From positions 20,088,488 through 20,152,487 of the forward strand of contig OZ029917.1 of assembly GCA_964023275.1 (NCBI GenBank): a stretch of 64,000 nucleotides of DNA. Reading direction: 5' to 3'. The position numbers and the translations under genes were made by a program. The notes under the pieces were generated by a model that made no database searches, was not told the DNA's origin, and saw nothing but the letters and a program-made list of their open reading frames with translations. Positions 1-10,847 of the stretch are shown here, piece after piece (position 1 is the stretch's first letter; the number at the start of each line of letters is the position of its first letter). Origin of the DNA: Norana najaformis. Taxonomy: Eukaryota > Annelida > Clitellata > Crassiclitellata > Hormogastridae.

Positions 1-2925
1 TGTTTGATTTCCTCGGTAGATGAAAATTTTTCAAGGCAGACATAGCAGTGAAAATCTTTCTCATAACAGCCTAGTCTTTCACGGTGACGAGCAAGGTGAC
101 TGGATCGTGTGAAGGACCGACCACACGTCGTGCACTGGTGAGGCTTCTCTCCAGTGTGTGTCCGACCGTGTCGATGCAGATGCGAGCGTCGGCCAAACCG
201 GGCACCACAGATGTCGCACATGAACGTTCGGTCGCCTGTGTGTATCCTAGCATGCGATGTTAAACTTGGATTATTTATGAAGCCTTTGCCACACGTCTCA
301 CACTTGAAAGGCCTGTCGGTCGTGGTGTTGTGACTCCAGGCATGCTTCCTGAGACTATCGTGGTCACGAAATCGCTTCCCGCAGATGTCACAGCACTCCG
401 GTTTCTCACCAGTGTGGCAAAGCTGGTGACGTTTGAGGTGACTCCGACGTCCGAATGCCTTCTCACATACGCTGCACTTGTGATGCAGTCCAGAGTGTGC
501 ACGGAAATGATTATGCAGAGTACTTCGCTGCCTGAAAAGTTCACTGCACACCGGACATTGGTAAGGTTTTTCACCAGTGTGTACACGTATGTGGGCACGG
601 AGGCTGGTTGAAAGACGAAAAGCTTTTGTGCAGTATTCGCATTTGTAGGGTTTTTCACCCGTATGAACACGAAGGTGACGAATCAGATGACTAGGTTTCG
701 GATAAACCTGATTGCAAACTTGGCATATGTGCTGCTTTCTTGCTTGCTTTTTTTGTTTCAGTTTTCCACTTCTTCTCCCTTGTCTAGAACGTTTAGGTTG
801 TAAACATTTTTTTATGTTCACCCCTGCACATAAAAAATCAACACAGTTTATTTTAAAGCTATAAAATAAAAGCCTCATACCCTTCAAATGTTTAAATGCT
901 TTATGTTTTCTAATACCACTAATCTAATGTGAAGCTTTCAAAGAACGGGTCTTCCAGTGACAGAAGGAAAAAGAAAAAGAAAAGGAATTATTAGGATACA
1001 ATATGCTGTTAAATATACCCAAAAGAATTTTTTAGTTAAAATTTTAGCACATTGAGAATTTGCAGTTTTCTGTTTTTCAATGTTTATTGAGTAAATATCT
1101 GAAGCAGAATTTATTTTATTTATAATCCTGTCTGAACAGTTTCAACTTGCAGTAGTCACATTGTTTGAAAAAATTTCATTTCCACACAGTACTGACAACA
1201 ATGTTAAGAAGATGGATCTGATAATTGTTAAGAAGAAGATAACTATAAGAATTCAGTGATAATTCAGATCAGTACAAAATGACTAAATTTACCCAAGTTA
1301 CTCTTATCTTCTTCAGAACAGTCAAGGTATTCAACGCCAAGCCTGCAATAAAGCAGTTTTAATAATTTACCATCAGCCTTAAAACAAATTTTATCAATTT
1401 ACATTATAAAAGCTTTAGGTAAACAACAAGCATTGAGCTGTTTGAGTAATATAAGTTATCTTTTGCAGTAATTTATCTTTTGTTAATGCAATGCAGTGTA
1501 AATGTACAGTTAAACAGCAGCCATTCAACAAAACTCCTCAGCAACACTGAGCAACTATATTGATGCATACATTGGCACCACTGGCATGTTCACACCTACT
1601 AAGGCTATGAAAAAAATGGAACCTTTCAGGCTTTGATAGAATGAAGGCAAGGAAGGCTCAAAAGATTTTAAGTTCCTTGGTAACCCATTCCAACACTAAG
1701 GAACAACCACTGCAAAGCTCTAGTGCTGCACAGTGATAGCCTGAAACTGAGTAACAAGCAAATCATTCTACTGGAGACATCTGCAGTCTGGAAAGTTTCT
1801 TGTCTTTGAATATTAACACTCAACAGTTAGTCTTATAATAACACTAATAAGTAACAGGGAATATGGCCAGTTTTTTCTATGCACCATTAATAAAGATCAA
1901 AAGAGGTTGATACTGTATTGCAAAATCAATTCTGGAATTTTATGGATTTCTGCCAATATTTCAGTATAGGTTAAATTCCAAAATGACTGTATGATATTCT
2001 GTTATTTTGAAGTAAATAAGGCAGAAAGTGTACCTTTACAAATACATGCAACATAAAAGCTCTATGTACATTACCTGCTGAGAGGCCACAACCAAGGCTT
2101 CCGATTGATCACAGCTGGTGAGTCTCGAGTTATTTCGCCTTTAAAATCTTCTGCTTTCATGTCATGATTATTGTCAACAGGAATATTTCTTTCACCTAGA
2201 CCCAGGTCCCAGTATTCTTCCGGCACCCTAAACTCTTCTGGTTCGTTCTTCACTTCCACCGGCATTTCATCAGAAAAACTTCTCCAACTGAAAGACGGTG
2301 CTGCTGCTCTAACACTTCCTTGTCCATCTTCGTCATCCCTGTTGGCCTCTTCCTTATAGGTGACATTTTCGAAACCTTTGTCAAATGTGTCGCCATAATT
2401 AGACGTATCTGTCTCTGACACATCAGAGACTACCGCCAACTCAATTTTTATTGAGTTCATGACATCTGAAACCCATACTGAACCTTTCTGTACATAAGTG
2501 TCAAAGTTCTTGCGGCCCTTTTTCACTCCATTAGGTTCAACCAGATTTCTGCTTGCCACTCTATCACTATGCTCAATTTCAAAACTGTAATTTATGGGAG
2601 AGCTACTGCTGTCCGCAAAACTTTCTGTTTTATCATCGTCCACCTCCTCCAACTCTTCCTCTTTTATTTCAGAGCATATTTGCTCTTCATGTAACAATGG
2701 TACAGCTTCATTATTCCCATAACCTAAACTGCAATTTACTGAAGAGTTGCTGCTGTGCACAAAATGTGTTATTTCATTGTTTTCTTCCTTCTGTTCCATA
2801 ATTTTGCAATTTTTTTCTCCATTTGGCAGTGATAAAATTTTGTGACTCCCACCATTGATAGACCGGACAAAGGTCTGAGATGGTGCCATTTCTGATGTGA
2901 TTTCAGTTTGAAACATAGATGACAT
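1..2925 (-). CDS. C2H2 zinc-finger protein, 3' end beyond window
   Basis: Three coding exons read on the minus strand: 2925-2075 (start ATG 2925-2923, just inside an acceptor at 2926), 1342-1293 (50 nt), and 823-1 (open at the window edge). Phases fit: exon 1 ends with two spare bases, the 50-nt exon takes one and leaves one, and the third exon takes two. Seen: the first about 284 residues are acidic and Ser-rich with no known domain. They carry five psi-K-x-E type motifs (IKEE, IKIE, VKNE, MKAE, FKGE; Lys 88, 160, 226, 257, 262) and an imperfect internal repeat (around residues 50-75 and 98-123). The last exon starts with a Lys/Arg-rich stretch (likely nuclear signal). It then has eight C2H2-type units with HTGEKP-type linkers and the start of a ninth. 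The eighth unit is irregular (the second His is not in the usual place). Inferred role: nuclear DNA-binding regulator; target unknown. An upstream 5' UTR exon is likely but not identified. No orthologue recognised. Confidence 0.88.
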
Positions 2926-3104
2926 TCTGAAATAATGTTCATATACAACATTCTGAAAAATGTTAAGTTTACACAGAGTAATGTCTCTGAAAGACATATG
3001 TACAAGTTTCTTATAAATTCACTTTCAACTCTTAGTTGTTTTATAGTGAACATGTATTATATGTTAACGTATTAGCGTGCTTCAGTCTGTGTGAACAGCA
3101 GTCT

Positions 3105-3345
3105 CTTAAGCTAGCCCGAGAGGCAGCAATGAATACAGTGTTAGTGACTTCATTTTCTTGGCCTCAGCACATGAGGGCAAGTAGCCAGTCCTCTCCCTCA
3201 CCCCCTGATCTTTCCATCAGTAGTGTACTTATTATAGTTGCGTTCACTATGGGGAGCAAGTGGTGCTGAAGAATTTCTGCATTGGTGGGACTGAATCCTA
3301 AGCTCTTGATTGACAATTCAGCATCCTAACCTGCACAATCCCGGT
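3105..3345 (-). mobile_element. tRNA-derived SINE copy
   Basis: The minus strand has a tRNA-like head near 3345-3285, with a B-box-like GGATTCAGTCCC. The body matches the copy at 48890-49120 (shared stretch 'ccagtcctctccct' and the preceding Cys/Leu-like 'cttaag' start on the plus strand). Diverged, therefore old. Confidence 0.5.
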
Positions 3346-3934
3346 TCAGTTAATTACACAAAAATTATGAACACGTAACCTGACAGGAATGCTATGTCGA
3401 CTTAGTTTTTGATTGGATTAAGTGGCAGGTTACAAAGGAAGAATATTTGACATCCAGTGGAAGACTTGGTCAACACAGTCATCTGGACTTCACTTAGCAA
3501 CAGCCGGGACAGACTGACTCAGTAGTGGGAAGCAGGAAAAGTGGGACTACGAACAAATTCAAAGCAATATCATGGGAGATCCAGGAAAGAAGTCAAGGAT
3601 TCATAATATTGCAGAACCACACCATAATCACAAACTATCGGTTCAAAAACTGGAAAGGTACCAGCAATATTAGGAAATAACCATTCCATTTAACTTCTGA
3701 ATGACAGCATATGTTATTAATTTGACCGATCAAAGCTGCGAGTTTTGGCTATTTGCAAATTCTTTATCTTGGCACAATAACTGGATACTAATATCATGTA
3801 GTATATTTACAAGCAGCAATCTTCAGGTTTTGAATGATACCCCATACAGATACATGTATGCAAACAATCGCACATACTAGTACATACAAACACATGTACC
3901 AGTACATACTTGCAAATTCATTCACACATGAAAA
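3346..3934. other. intergenic, nothing recognised
   Basis: AT-rich sequence with short (ACAT)-like stretches near 3850-3910. No coding frame, RNA gene or repeat family recognised. Confidence 0.5.
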
Positions 3935-4190
3935 TTAACTCCTTGGTTTTTGGAGATATTAAGTTTATTTAGGGTGGCCTGCAGCTTATTATCAAATTCT
4001 GTATTAAGCCCAATGCGGGAAGTTTCAGGAATATGTAGACTGAAATCATCGGCATATTTATACAGGTAGTTGTCTTCATATAAGTACGAAGAGTTGCATT
4101 AAATATAATGAAAGAATTGGTCCTAACCCAGACACCTAGAAAGAAATGGTCCTAACCCAGAACCCTACATCAAACTCGTGCAGGACCTTA
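3935..4190 (-). mobile_element. decayed reverse-transcriptase fragment
   Basis: Minus-strand translation gives a YKYADDFSLHIPE block, the reverse-transcriptase catalytic YADD motif, followed by a stretch typical of L2/CR1-like polymerases. Upstream of it the GLGP(I/L) motif appears twice because 'tggtcctaaccca' is duplicated at about 4112 and 4148. Frameshifts break the frame. This is a third, older retrotransposon lineage. Confidence 0.6.
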
Positions 4191-4261
4191 TCACGGTTAG
4201 TAGGCAATTATTTGGAAAACTGTGAATGGATAGCCTGCGCATAGTCACATACAATCCCAAG

Positions 4262-4440
4262 ACAATCATAATCTCGAGATTTCTACAGCGCCCAACGAAA
4301 GCTAAGTCGTGGGAACCAGCTTATTCACAGGCGCTCAATCAAAATAAAACTGATAGGCAAGAAGTGTTTGGTTCCATGTCAAGATCCAAGAGTCAGGCAG
4401 GCAGACAGACAGACAGACAGGTAAGCAGGCAGGCAAGAGG
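4262..4440 (-). mobile_element. 3' fragment of CR1/L2-like family A
   Basis: It matches the 3' end of the complete element at 5110-8793: the terminal 'gatttctacagcgc' signature, then 'ccagcttattcacagg'. It runs into a (CAGA)n/(CAGG)n stretch at about 4395-4437. Only the last about 180 bp are kept, typical of 5'-truncated insertion. Confidence 0.75.
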
Positions 4441-5081
4441 TGCCTACGGTGTGTAGTTTGAAATTTGGACTACTAATTGGATGCCCGAATAGAAAACGAC
4501 TAACAGACAGACAAACCCCGGGAAGGCACAGGGGCGATGACGTGCATACGGTGATGAGAGAGTGGACAGCGAGTACCTTAGTGGATGGTAGCGGGAAACT
4601 AGCAGCACAAGTTGCTCGAGACATAAGGATATGGACGCTGTGTTGCCCGCAGCTGCTGGTAACTAAGTGACATGATAGGTTTCCATATATACTGGCGCCA
4701 GATCAGTCTGCAATTGGCTACAAAAATACGTAAATATAGTCACAAACAGATTTTCTAAAGCACCGGAACTTCTAGGAGACTGAAAACACTACGCATCGAA
4801 CATCAAAGACGTCCAATGTTGAATATCAATCATGGGCCGCAGATTTATTTGAGTTAAGAAATTCAGTACTTTAGTGCCGTAATGTGTGATTCTAAGCAGT
4901 CAGGTTTTATTAAATTCCGAGTTTAATTCACACTACGACAACTACCAATATTCCCACAAACACAAATTGTTGACATTCGAACGGAAGTACGAGCTCAGGA
5001 TCGCTATCATGGGTCTATATTTAGAGAAAATGATAACGCGCACCAAACCAGGAGAGCGTTCAAGTGCAAAGAACTGTAGGA
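4441..5081. other. intergenic, nothing recognised
   Basis: No convincing gene. Short open frames are present, but without splice or family support. Confidence 0.5.
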
Positions 5082-5109
5082 TATTTGGGTATCCGTTTCG
5101 GTTATATAA
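5082..5109. repeat. target-site duplication, left copy
   Basis: This 28-bp sequence is identical to 8794-8821 and abuts the hexamer tail of the retrotransposon between them. The bases immediately outside the two copies differ. Confidence 0.93.
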
Positions 5110-8100
5110 TCGTAATCGTAATCGTAATCTCGAGATTTCTACAGCGCTCAACGAAAGCTAAGTCGCGGGAACCAGCTTATTCACAGGCGCTCAGTCAAAA
5201 CAAAATCGATAGGCAAAGGGTCAAGATCCAGGAGTCAGGCACTCAGACAGTCGGACGGCTACGGTGGATGCTGTTTGAAATTGAAGCGAGAAGAGAGATA
5301 AGGGGAAGAGGAAGAATCAGGATAAGATTTCTGGAAAAGAAGTGTTTTCAGTCTTGAGTGAAAGACCTGCGCAGAAACTGAAAGAGGTGAAGTGTTGGTG
5401 AGTTCGTGTGATTGACCAGACAACTGTCGCAATTCTGGCGGGAGTTTATTCCAAAGGGGTGGGGCAGCTATGGCTATGGAGCGATTTCCAAATTTTAAGG
5501 ATGAGGTGACGGGAGGGCGAAGAAGTGTTAGGACAGATGAGGAGCGGGTTGAACGGAGTGGTTGGATAGTAAATAATTGACGAAGATAGGAGGGTTGGGA
5601 GGATTGAAGTGTGTTGTAGGTGAGGGATAAGACTTTGTACTCTATTCGTTCTGGTATTTTAAGCCAGTGCAGTGATTTGAGAACAGGGGTGATGTGATGG
5701 TGTTTGGGGGTTTTGGTGACAGCACGTGCCAGAGCATTCTGGATAGCTTGTAGGCGATTTATCTGGGTTGTGTCAATATTGAGAAAAAGTGAATTGCAGT
5801 AGTCAAGTTTTGCATGAACTATGGATGTGGCAATGATAGAAGCGGTTTTGAAGTCAAGCATAGGACGGATTCTGCGAAGATCGCGGATATGCATAAAGCA
5901 AGAGCGGGAAAGATGGGTGATATGATCAGAAAAAGTAAGGTTCTGGTCGAAAATAACACCTAAATTACGGACAGAGGAGTTAGTATTAAAGGTGTGGGTG
6001 GAGGCAGAGTCCAGGCTGAGGGAGATAGAGGGGACAGGAATTTTCTTGAGCTGGTCACGTAGGCCTATAAGAATGAATTCAGTTTTAGATGGGTTCAGGC
6101 ATAAGAGATTAGATGTCATCCAAGAGGAGATTTGTTTAACCACACAAAGAAGATGATCTGTAGATTCATTGAAACAATTTGGAGAGAAAGAGATGAATAG
6201 TTGGGTGTCATCAGCATAGAGGTGATGGTCAACGGAGGATGCTTTAATGAGTGAACTGAGTGGGGTAGTGTAGAGGATAAACAGAAGAGGTCCAAGAACG
6301 GAGCCTTGTGGAACTCCGCAAGTGAGAGGGCATGACTTAGAAGAGGCTTCCGAAGTTTTAACAGAGAAAGAGCGGGAGGAGAGATAAGACTGTATCCATA
6401 GGAGAGCAGTGTCAGCAAAACCAAACCAGGTTGAAAGTCGGTGGAGTAAGATATTGTGATCTATGGTGTCGAAGGCTGCAGAGATATCGAGGAGACAGAC
6501 GCAAGAAACCTGTTGATGAGAAATGGCAGAAACAAGCTTGTTGTAGAGAGATGTCAGCAGAGTTTCGGTTGAGTGGCGTTTAGTAAAACCAGACTGGTGT
6601 GGGTTAATGAGTGAGTTAGAAGTTAAATAGTCATTGATTCGAGAGAGGACAATCCGTTCAGTTAATTTGGAGATGAAAGTCAGGTTAGAAACAGGCCGGT
6701 AGTTTGAAAGAATTTCCTGGTCGAGAGATGATTTCTTGAGAAGAGGGGTAACAAGAGAGTGTTTGAATAGGAGGGGGAAATTACCCGTAGATAAGGAGAG
6801 ATTAACTATTTTGGTAATGATTGGGACAAGGACAGCTGCACAGTCTTTCAATAAGGAGGTGGGCATAGGGTCAAGTTCGCACTGTTTGTTTGGAAGTGAT
6901 TTTAACAGGTGCAATATTTCAGACTCTGAAGTGGGTTGAAAGACAGATAATAAGGATCGAGGTGGGGAGGGTGGGGAGTCATGAGTGGGAGAGGGAGCAT
7001 CATCAGGTTGGTTATTGGTGGCTTTGGGGAGGAGAGATTGAAGAGAGAGACGGAGGGTACTAATTTTGTTCGAAAAGAAAGAACAGAACGAGTCGGCTAT
7101 TGAAGAAGACGGAAGAGAATTTGGAAGTGGGCTAGATGAGTTCCGATGGAGGAGTTGGTTAATGGTTTTCCAGAGAAGGCGAGGGCTAGAGGATCGAGAA
7201 CGAACTAGTGAGGAGTAAAATCTCTGTTTAGCTGCAGTAAGAAGGCGATGGTATTGATTTGTGGCAGATTTAAGGGCAGAGAGAAGTTGAGGATCCCTGG
7301 TGCGTTTGTAGGCACGCTCAAGGCGTCGCCGGAAAGATTTGAAGGCCTGGAGATAGGAATTGAACCAAGGATTGTTAGAGTGAGAACGGGATTTGGTAAT
7401 AATAGGAGCATGCTTGTCAAGGATAGTGGAAAGAGTGGTGTTATAGGAAGAGAGAAGGTCATTCAGGGAGGAGGGTGGATTTAACACGAGGTCAGAACAG
7501 GAAATATCTTGTATGAAGGCTTCAATATTTATTGAACTGATGCGACGAAAAGAATGAAAGACAGGATCAGGACGTGGTGTCGGAAGAATGTTAAGATATG
7601 TAAAGATGGGGTAATGATCAGATGGCGTGTCAAAAGAGAAAGATATATCAGGTGATAGAGTGGAGAATGATGATGTGATAATAAGGTCAAGTGTGTGATT
7701 GTGAATGTGGGTGGGGAATTTGACATGTTGAACCAGATTAGTTGAGGACAATAGGGTGAGGAATTCAGAAGCAAATGTGTCAGAGGGGTTATCGACATGT
7801 ATATTGAAGTCACCTGTAATCAGAAATTCATGAGGTGTAGTGGCGGCAGTAGAGAGGAGGGTGGTAAATTCTTTCAAGAAGACCGATGGAGGACTTGAAT
7901 ATGAAGAGGAGGATGGAGGGCGATATACATTAAAGATAGTCAGATTTGTGTGAGGAAGTTTAAGCGTAACTGATGCACATTCAAAAGAGTGGAAACAGTA
8001 ACCAGGTGAGTCTAAAACTGTGGCAGGTTCTCGGGTGAGAAAGGCAATACCACTGCCAGTTGGATTTTTATGAGAAGGGCTAGATGGTTTGCAGGGACGA

Positions 8101-8793
8101 GGTGTACTGTAAAGATGGTAGCCAGGAGGAATACAGTCTTCATATTGAGCAAGAGTGGTGTTTAAATTAAACCAGGTTTCAGATAAGGCAAATATGTCAG
8201 GCGGGTGAGAAGAGAGGGCTATATCACTGATTTCTTGGGAATGTGCAGGATGTAGTAATGATCGAATATTTAGCGTGCAAAGTAAGAAGCGGCTGTTGTC
8301 AGTATTTTGAGTATTGTCGAGGATGCTGGAGGAAGAAATTCTGGAAGGAGGAGGATAGGTAGGAGGTGAGGGAGGAGGACATGAATAAAAATCCAGTGGG
8401 CCAGGATTTGGGTGGATGTCCCCGGAAAGCAGGATTAGTATGTTGAAGATGGTATGGCGGGTGAGGTGCTGTGGTGGTCGCCTGAGAGATGAAGTTAGGA
8501 AGAACGATAAAGGAATAAAACACATACGTCCATACTGCATAGTCGCTGTGCCAAATTGGGCGCAGTAAGAATGTTTGGCTGTAGGAACAATGTAGGGCAA
8601 GCGGGTGTGGAAGGGTTGGCAACTTATATGGATGGCGATCATGAAACGTAGACCGAAAATAAGAAGAATGATTGAATTGTACATTATGTGATCTAAGATG
8701 ACGTGGCAGTTTGATGAAGCTAAAATGGCGGAAGGTAAAGACGCAGGCGAACGAGTGCAAAAAGGACAAAAATTAGGCGAATCTTAAGTTGAT
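5110..8793 (-). mobile_element. complete CR1/L2-like non-LTR retrotransposon (family A)
   Basis: A 3684-bp insertion bounded by a perfect 28-bp target-site duplication. On the minus strand it has a 109-bp 5' leader (8793-8685), one uninterrupted ORF (8684-5259) with endonuclease and reverse transcriptase, a 149-bp 3' UTR, and a tail of GATTAC hexamers (5110-5132). No separate ORF1 precedes it. Perfect duplications and an intact frame imply a recent insertion. At least eight further fragments of this family lie in the window, so it is abundant in this genome. Assignment to CR1/L2 rather than another APE-type clade is by remembered motif resemblance, not by phylogeny. Confidence 0.92.
5259..8684 (-). 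CDS. endonuclease/reverse transcriptase polyprotein of family A retrotransposon
   Basis: 1141 residues, intact. Residues 1-87 are hydrophobic and basic, ending in a Leu/Ile-rich segment and then a 2A-like GDIHPNPGP (residues 88-96). Residues about 135-365 form an APE-type endonuclease (LNIRSL, SETWF at 169-172, GDFNIH at 291-296, SDHYPI at 355-360). Residues about 500-640 form a linker. The reverse transcriptase spans about 640-880: NYRPVSNL, HQSGF, DISAAFDTIDH, PQGSVLGPLLF, and catalytic LYADDTQLF with YADD at 823-826. A C-terminal region with the YCNSL and LHWL motifs of CR1/L2-like elements follows. Known role: nicking target DNA and target-primed reverse transcription of its own RNA. ATG 8684 is the first in-frame ATG after the element's 5' end, so it is the chosen start. 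All catalytic residues I can identify are present, so the protein could be active. Confidence 0.92.
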   Translation of the reverse strand: MYNSIILLIFGLRFMIAIHISCQPFHTRLPYIVPTAKHSYCAQFGTATMQYGRMCFIPLSFFLTSSLRRPPQHLTRHTIFNILILLSGDIHPNPGPLDFYSCPPPSPPTYPPPSRISSSSILDNTQNTDNSRFLLCTLNIRSLLHPAHSQEISDIALSSHPPDIFALSETWFNLNTTLAQYEDCIPPGYHLYSTPRPCKPSSPSHKNPTGSGIAFLTREPATVLDSPGYCFHSFECASVTLKLPHTNLTIFNVYRPPSSSSYSSPPSVFLKEFTTLLSTAATTPHEFLITGDFNIHVDNPSDTFASEFLTLLSSTNLVQHVKFPTHIHNHTLDLIITSSFSTLSPDISFSFDTPSDHYPIFTYLNILPTPRPDPVFHSFRRISSINIEAFIQDISCSDLVLNPPSSLNDLLSSYNTTLSTILDKHAPIITKSRSHSNNPWFNSYLQAFKSFRRRLERAYKRTRDPQLLSALKSATNQYHRLLTAAKQRFYSSLVRSRSSSPRLLWKTINQLLHRNSSSPLPNSLPSSSIADSFCSFFSNKISTLRLSLQSLLPKATNNQPDDAPSPTHDSPPSPPRSLLSVFQPTSESEILHLLKSLPNKQCELDPMPTSLLKDCAAVLVPIITKIVNLSLSTGNFPLLFKHSLVTPLLKKSSLDQEILSNYRPVSNLTFISKLTERIVLSRINDYLTSNSLINPHQSGFTKRHSTETLLTSLYNKLVSAISHQQVSCVCLLDISAAFDTIDHNILLHRLSTWFGFADTALLWIQSYLSSRSFSVKTSEASSKSCPLTCGVPQGSVLGPLLFILYTTPLSSLIKASSVDHHLYADDTQLFISFSPNCFNESTDHLLCVVKQISSWMTSNLLCLNPSKTEFILIGLRDQLKKIPVPSISLSLDSASTHTFNTNSSVRNLGVIFDQNLTFSDHITHLSRSCFMHIRDLRRIRPMLDFKTASIIATSIVHAKLDYCNSLFLNIDTTQINRLQAIQNALARAVTKTPKHHHITPVLKSLHWLKIPERIEYKVLSLTYNTLQSSQPSYLRQLFTIQPLRSTRSSSVLTLLRPPVTSSLKFGNRSIAIAAPPLWNKLPPELRQLSGQSHELTNTSPLSVSAQVFHSRLKTLLFQKSYPDSSSSPYLSSRFNFKQHPP

Positions 8794-8821
8794 TATTTGG
8801 GTATCCGTTTCGGTTATATAA
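8794..8821. repeat. target-site duplication, right copy
   Basis: Identical over 28 bp to 5082-5109. It marks the 5' end of the retrotransposon. Confidence 0.93.
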
Positions 8822-9159
8822 AGTACATTTCCAACATTTTTCCAGCCCCAGCTCCGCCACTGCCTTTAGTCGGGTAGTGCCTAGATAAAGGAGAGCGACT
8901 TCAACGGCCTTTGATGCCATAAGATGTCGTTAAACACTGGAACTACTACTTTCAGCGCCACACAAACACCGCATAAGAGAAAGTCCGAAAGATCAGCTTA
9001 TTCACCAACGTTGTAGGCCTATTAAATTAAGTCCGCAAGCGCCATGGTTGTTTGGTTAGCTTTGGTGCCAGGTATGATTTCGGGGTGGTGTTACGCTAGA
9101 AATCGATGGTAATTGTGGTCATAACTGGTGGTGCATCGTGCAGAAGCAGAATCAGGTTA

Positions 9160-9405
9160 TGTGCGTAATCGTAATCCCGAGATTTCTACAGCGCCCAACG
9201 AAAGCCACGCCACGGGAACCAGAATATTCACAGGCTCTCAGCCAAAACAAAATCGATAGGTTCCAGGTCAAGATCCAAGAGTCAGGCAGAGAGACAGCGT
9301 GGCAGCTGTGGTGGGAAATGTTTGGGATTGAAGCGGAAAGAGGGATAAGAGGAAGAATGGGAGTCAGGATAGAATCTGTGAAAGAGGAATGTTTGTGGTC
9401 AAGAT
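9160..9405 (-). mobile_element. 3' fragment of family A retrotransposon
   Basis: It begins with two GATTAC-type hexamers (as 'taatcg' on the plus strand) and the 'gatttctacagcgcc' signature. It then follows the complete element's 3' UTR and the end of its ORF, with scattered substitutions. Confidence 0.8.
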
Positions 9406-10847
9406 TGATGTTGTTCTGCTATCGTGTCATTGTGATCGTTTATAGATTGGTCACATGCGGAATTTGCTCTACAATTCGTGCATGTTCGGCAAAATGATTT
9501 TAATTAGATCCAGCGCTGTACGAATCGACTGCTGTCTGAATGAAGTTGGTGTCTAAGGTACAGGCTATACAGAAATAATTATGTACCAAATTTAGATGTG
9601 CAAGTCCTGCGATGCACTGGCTTCGATTCGTCCATTGCTGGCTCAAGGACCAAGAAAAGAGACGAGTGCTCCCCTACGTATCACTTGTGAGATATGGGAT
9701 ATTTTACTTTTTACTTAGCTCGACAAGTTCCAGTTTACGCATATCAAAATGAAACCCTGTGCAGAGCCTACAGGCATGCTTAGAGGTCTGTCTTTGACCT
9801 CAGCAGAAATTGATTATCTCATACCGACGTAGTCTGCTATTACTAATGAACTGGGCGAACACAGGGCCGACCTTCGTGGTTTTTCGGACATTGGATATAC
9901 GTTGGCCCCATGCTTATTATTTATCATTATTATTAAAATTCATACCTGCATAGGTTTTCTTCCAAAAATGCTCATACCATGTAGAGATGTGCACGCTTTC
10001 TGTGACCCTGGGTTTACCCCTTGCAAGCATTTCTGCGGGCGCCCATGTTAAACATGTACAAAGCTATCTTAGAATCGCCAAACTGAGTCGGGTACGTAAA
10101 GACTGCACAGAAGAGGCGAATGGATCACGGCCACGGGGAGGCTAAGGTCTGCACTGATTTAAAACTCCATTACTCCAAGCACAGTTAGGTCGAACCTAAC
10201 CCAACTAGGTTTAACCTAATATGCTTGTTCCCCAGAATTTGAAATTTGGGAGCTCAATAATATCGATCTCATAAAACGCTTAATTTTATTAGCAGCAAGA
10301 GTATTCATTGCAAAATGAGCAGGGTCGAGGCTATACGGTCGCTATATAAAACCGATACATTTACATTTAAAATCGTAGACTTCTTGACCCTATGCATTGT
10401 TATACACCCACATCTCCCAAGGTTCTCTGCGGTAATCCTACATAAAAGTTACTAAAATTGTCAAACTGTACACAGTTTTTAGGAGCCGTCAAACGTTGTT
10501 GATACAGAAAACCCTGGGCTATTTCTCATAGTCGGTAAGAAACTGTGGACTCGCTCTTTGTCCTGGGCGTTAAAAACCTGGTTGTAATCTACAAGACAGG
10601 TGTTTGAACGCCATTTGGTTAGTTTGCATTTTAACGATTTTCTGAGTTTAGCTTCTGTAAAAGCGTAGATAAACATCCAGGCGAGTTCAACATAATTTGG
10701 ATTCTATAATTATAATTAGTGAAAATAAACTGCAGTTCCATTCCAACGCTTTCTGATGAACTAAACGCTGTTGCAACCATAAATTTGATTCCTAGTTCTT
10801 AATTTTTTTACGAAACGGAATTTGGGCGTGGTTATTTTCCCCTTCCA
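9406..10847. other. intergenic with one dispersed repeat
   Basis: No gene recognised. Positions 10305-10372 match the reverse complement of 28930-28993 (core 'ttgcaaaatgagcaggg' and 'tacggtcgctata'). This is therefore a dispersed repeat of unknown class. Confidence 0.5.

Noticed and set aside
275..670. 131-residue minus-strand frame in the zinc-finger exon
   Set aside because: Wrong frame; the true frame, without a Met near its start, reads as consecutive C2H2 fingers.
8299..8769. 156-residue minus-strand frame overlapping the 5' end of the complete retrotransposon
   Set aside because: It starts in the leader and overlaps the main ORF in another frame, with no ORF1-like motif (no RNA-binding or zinc-knuckle pattern). 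Probably chance.
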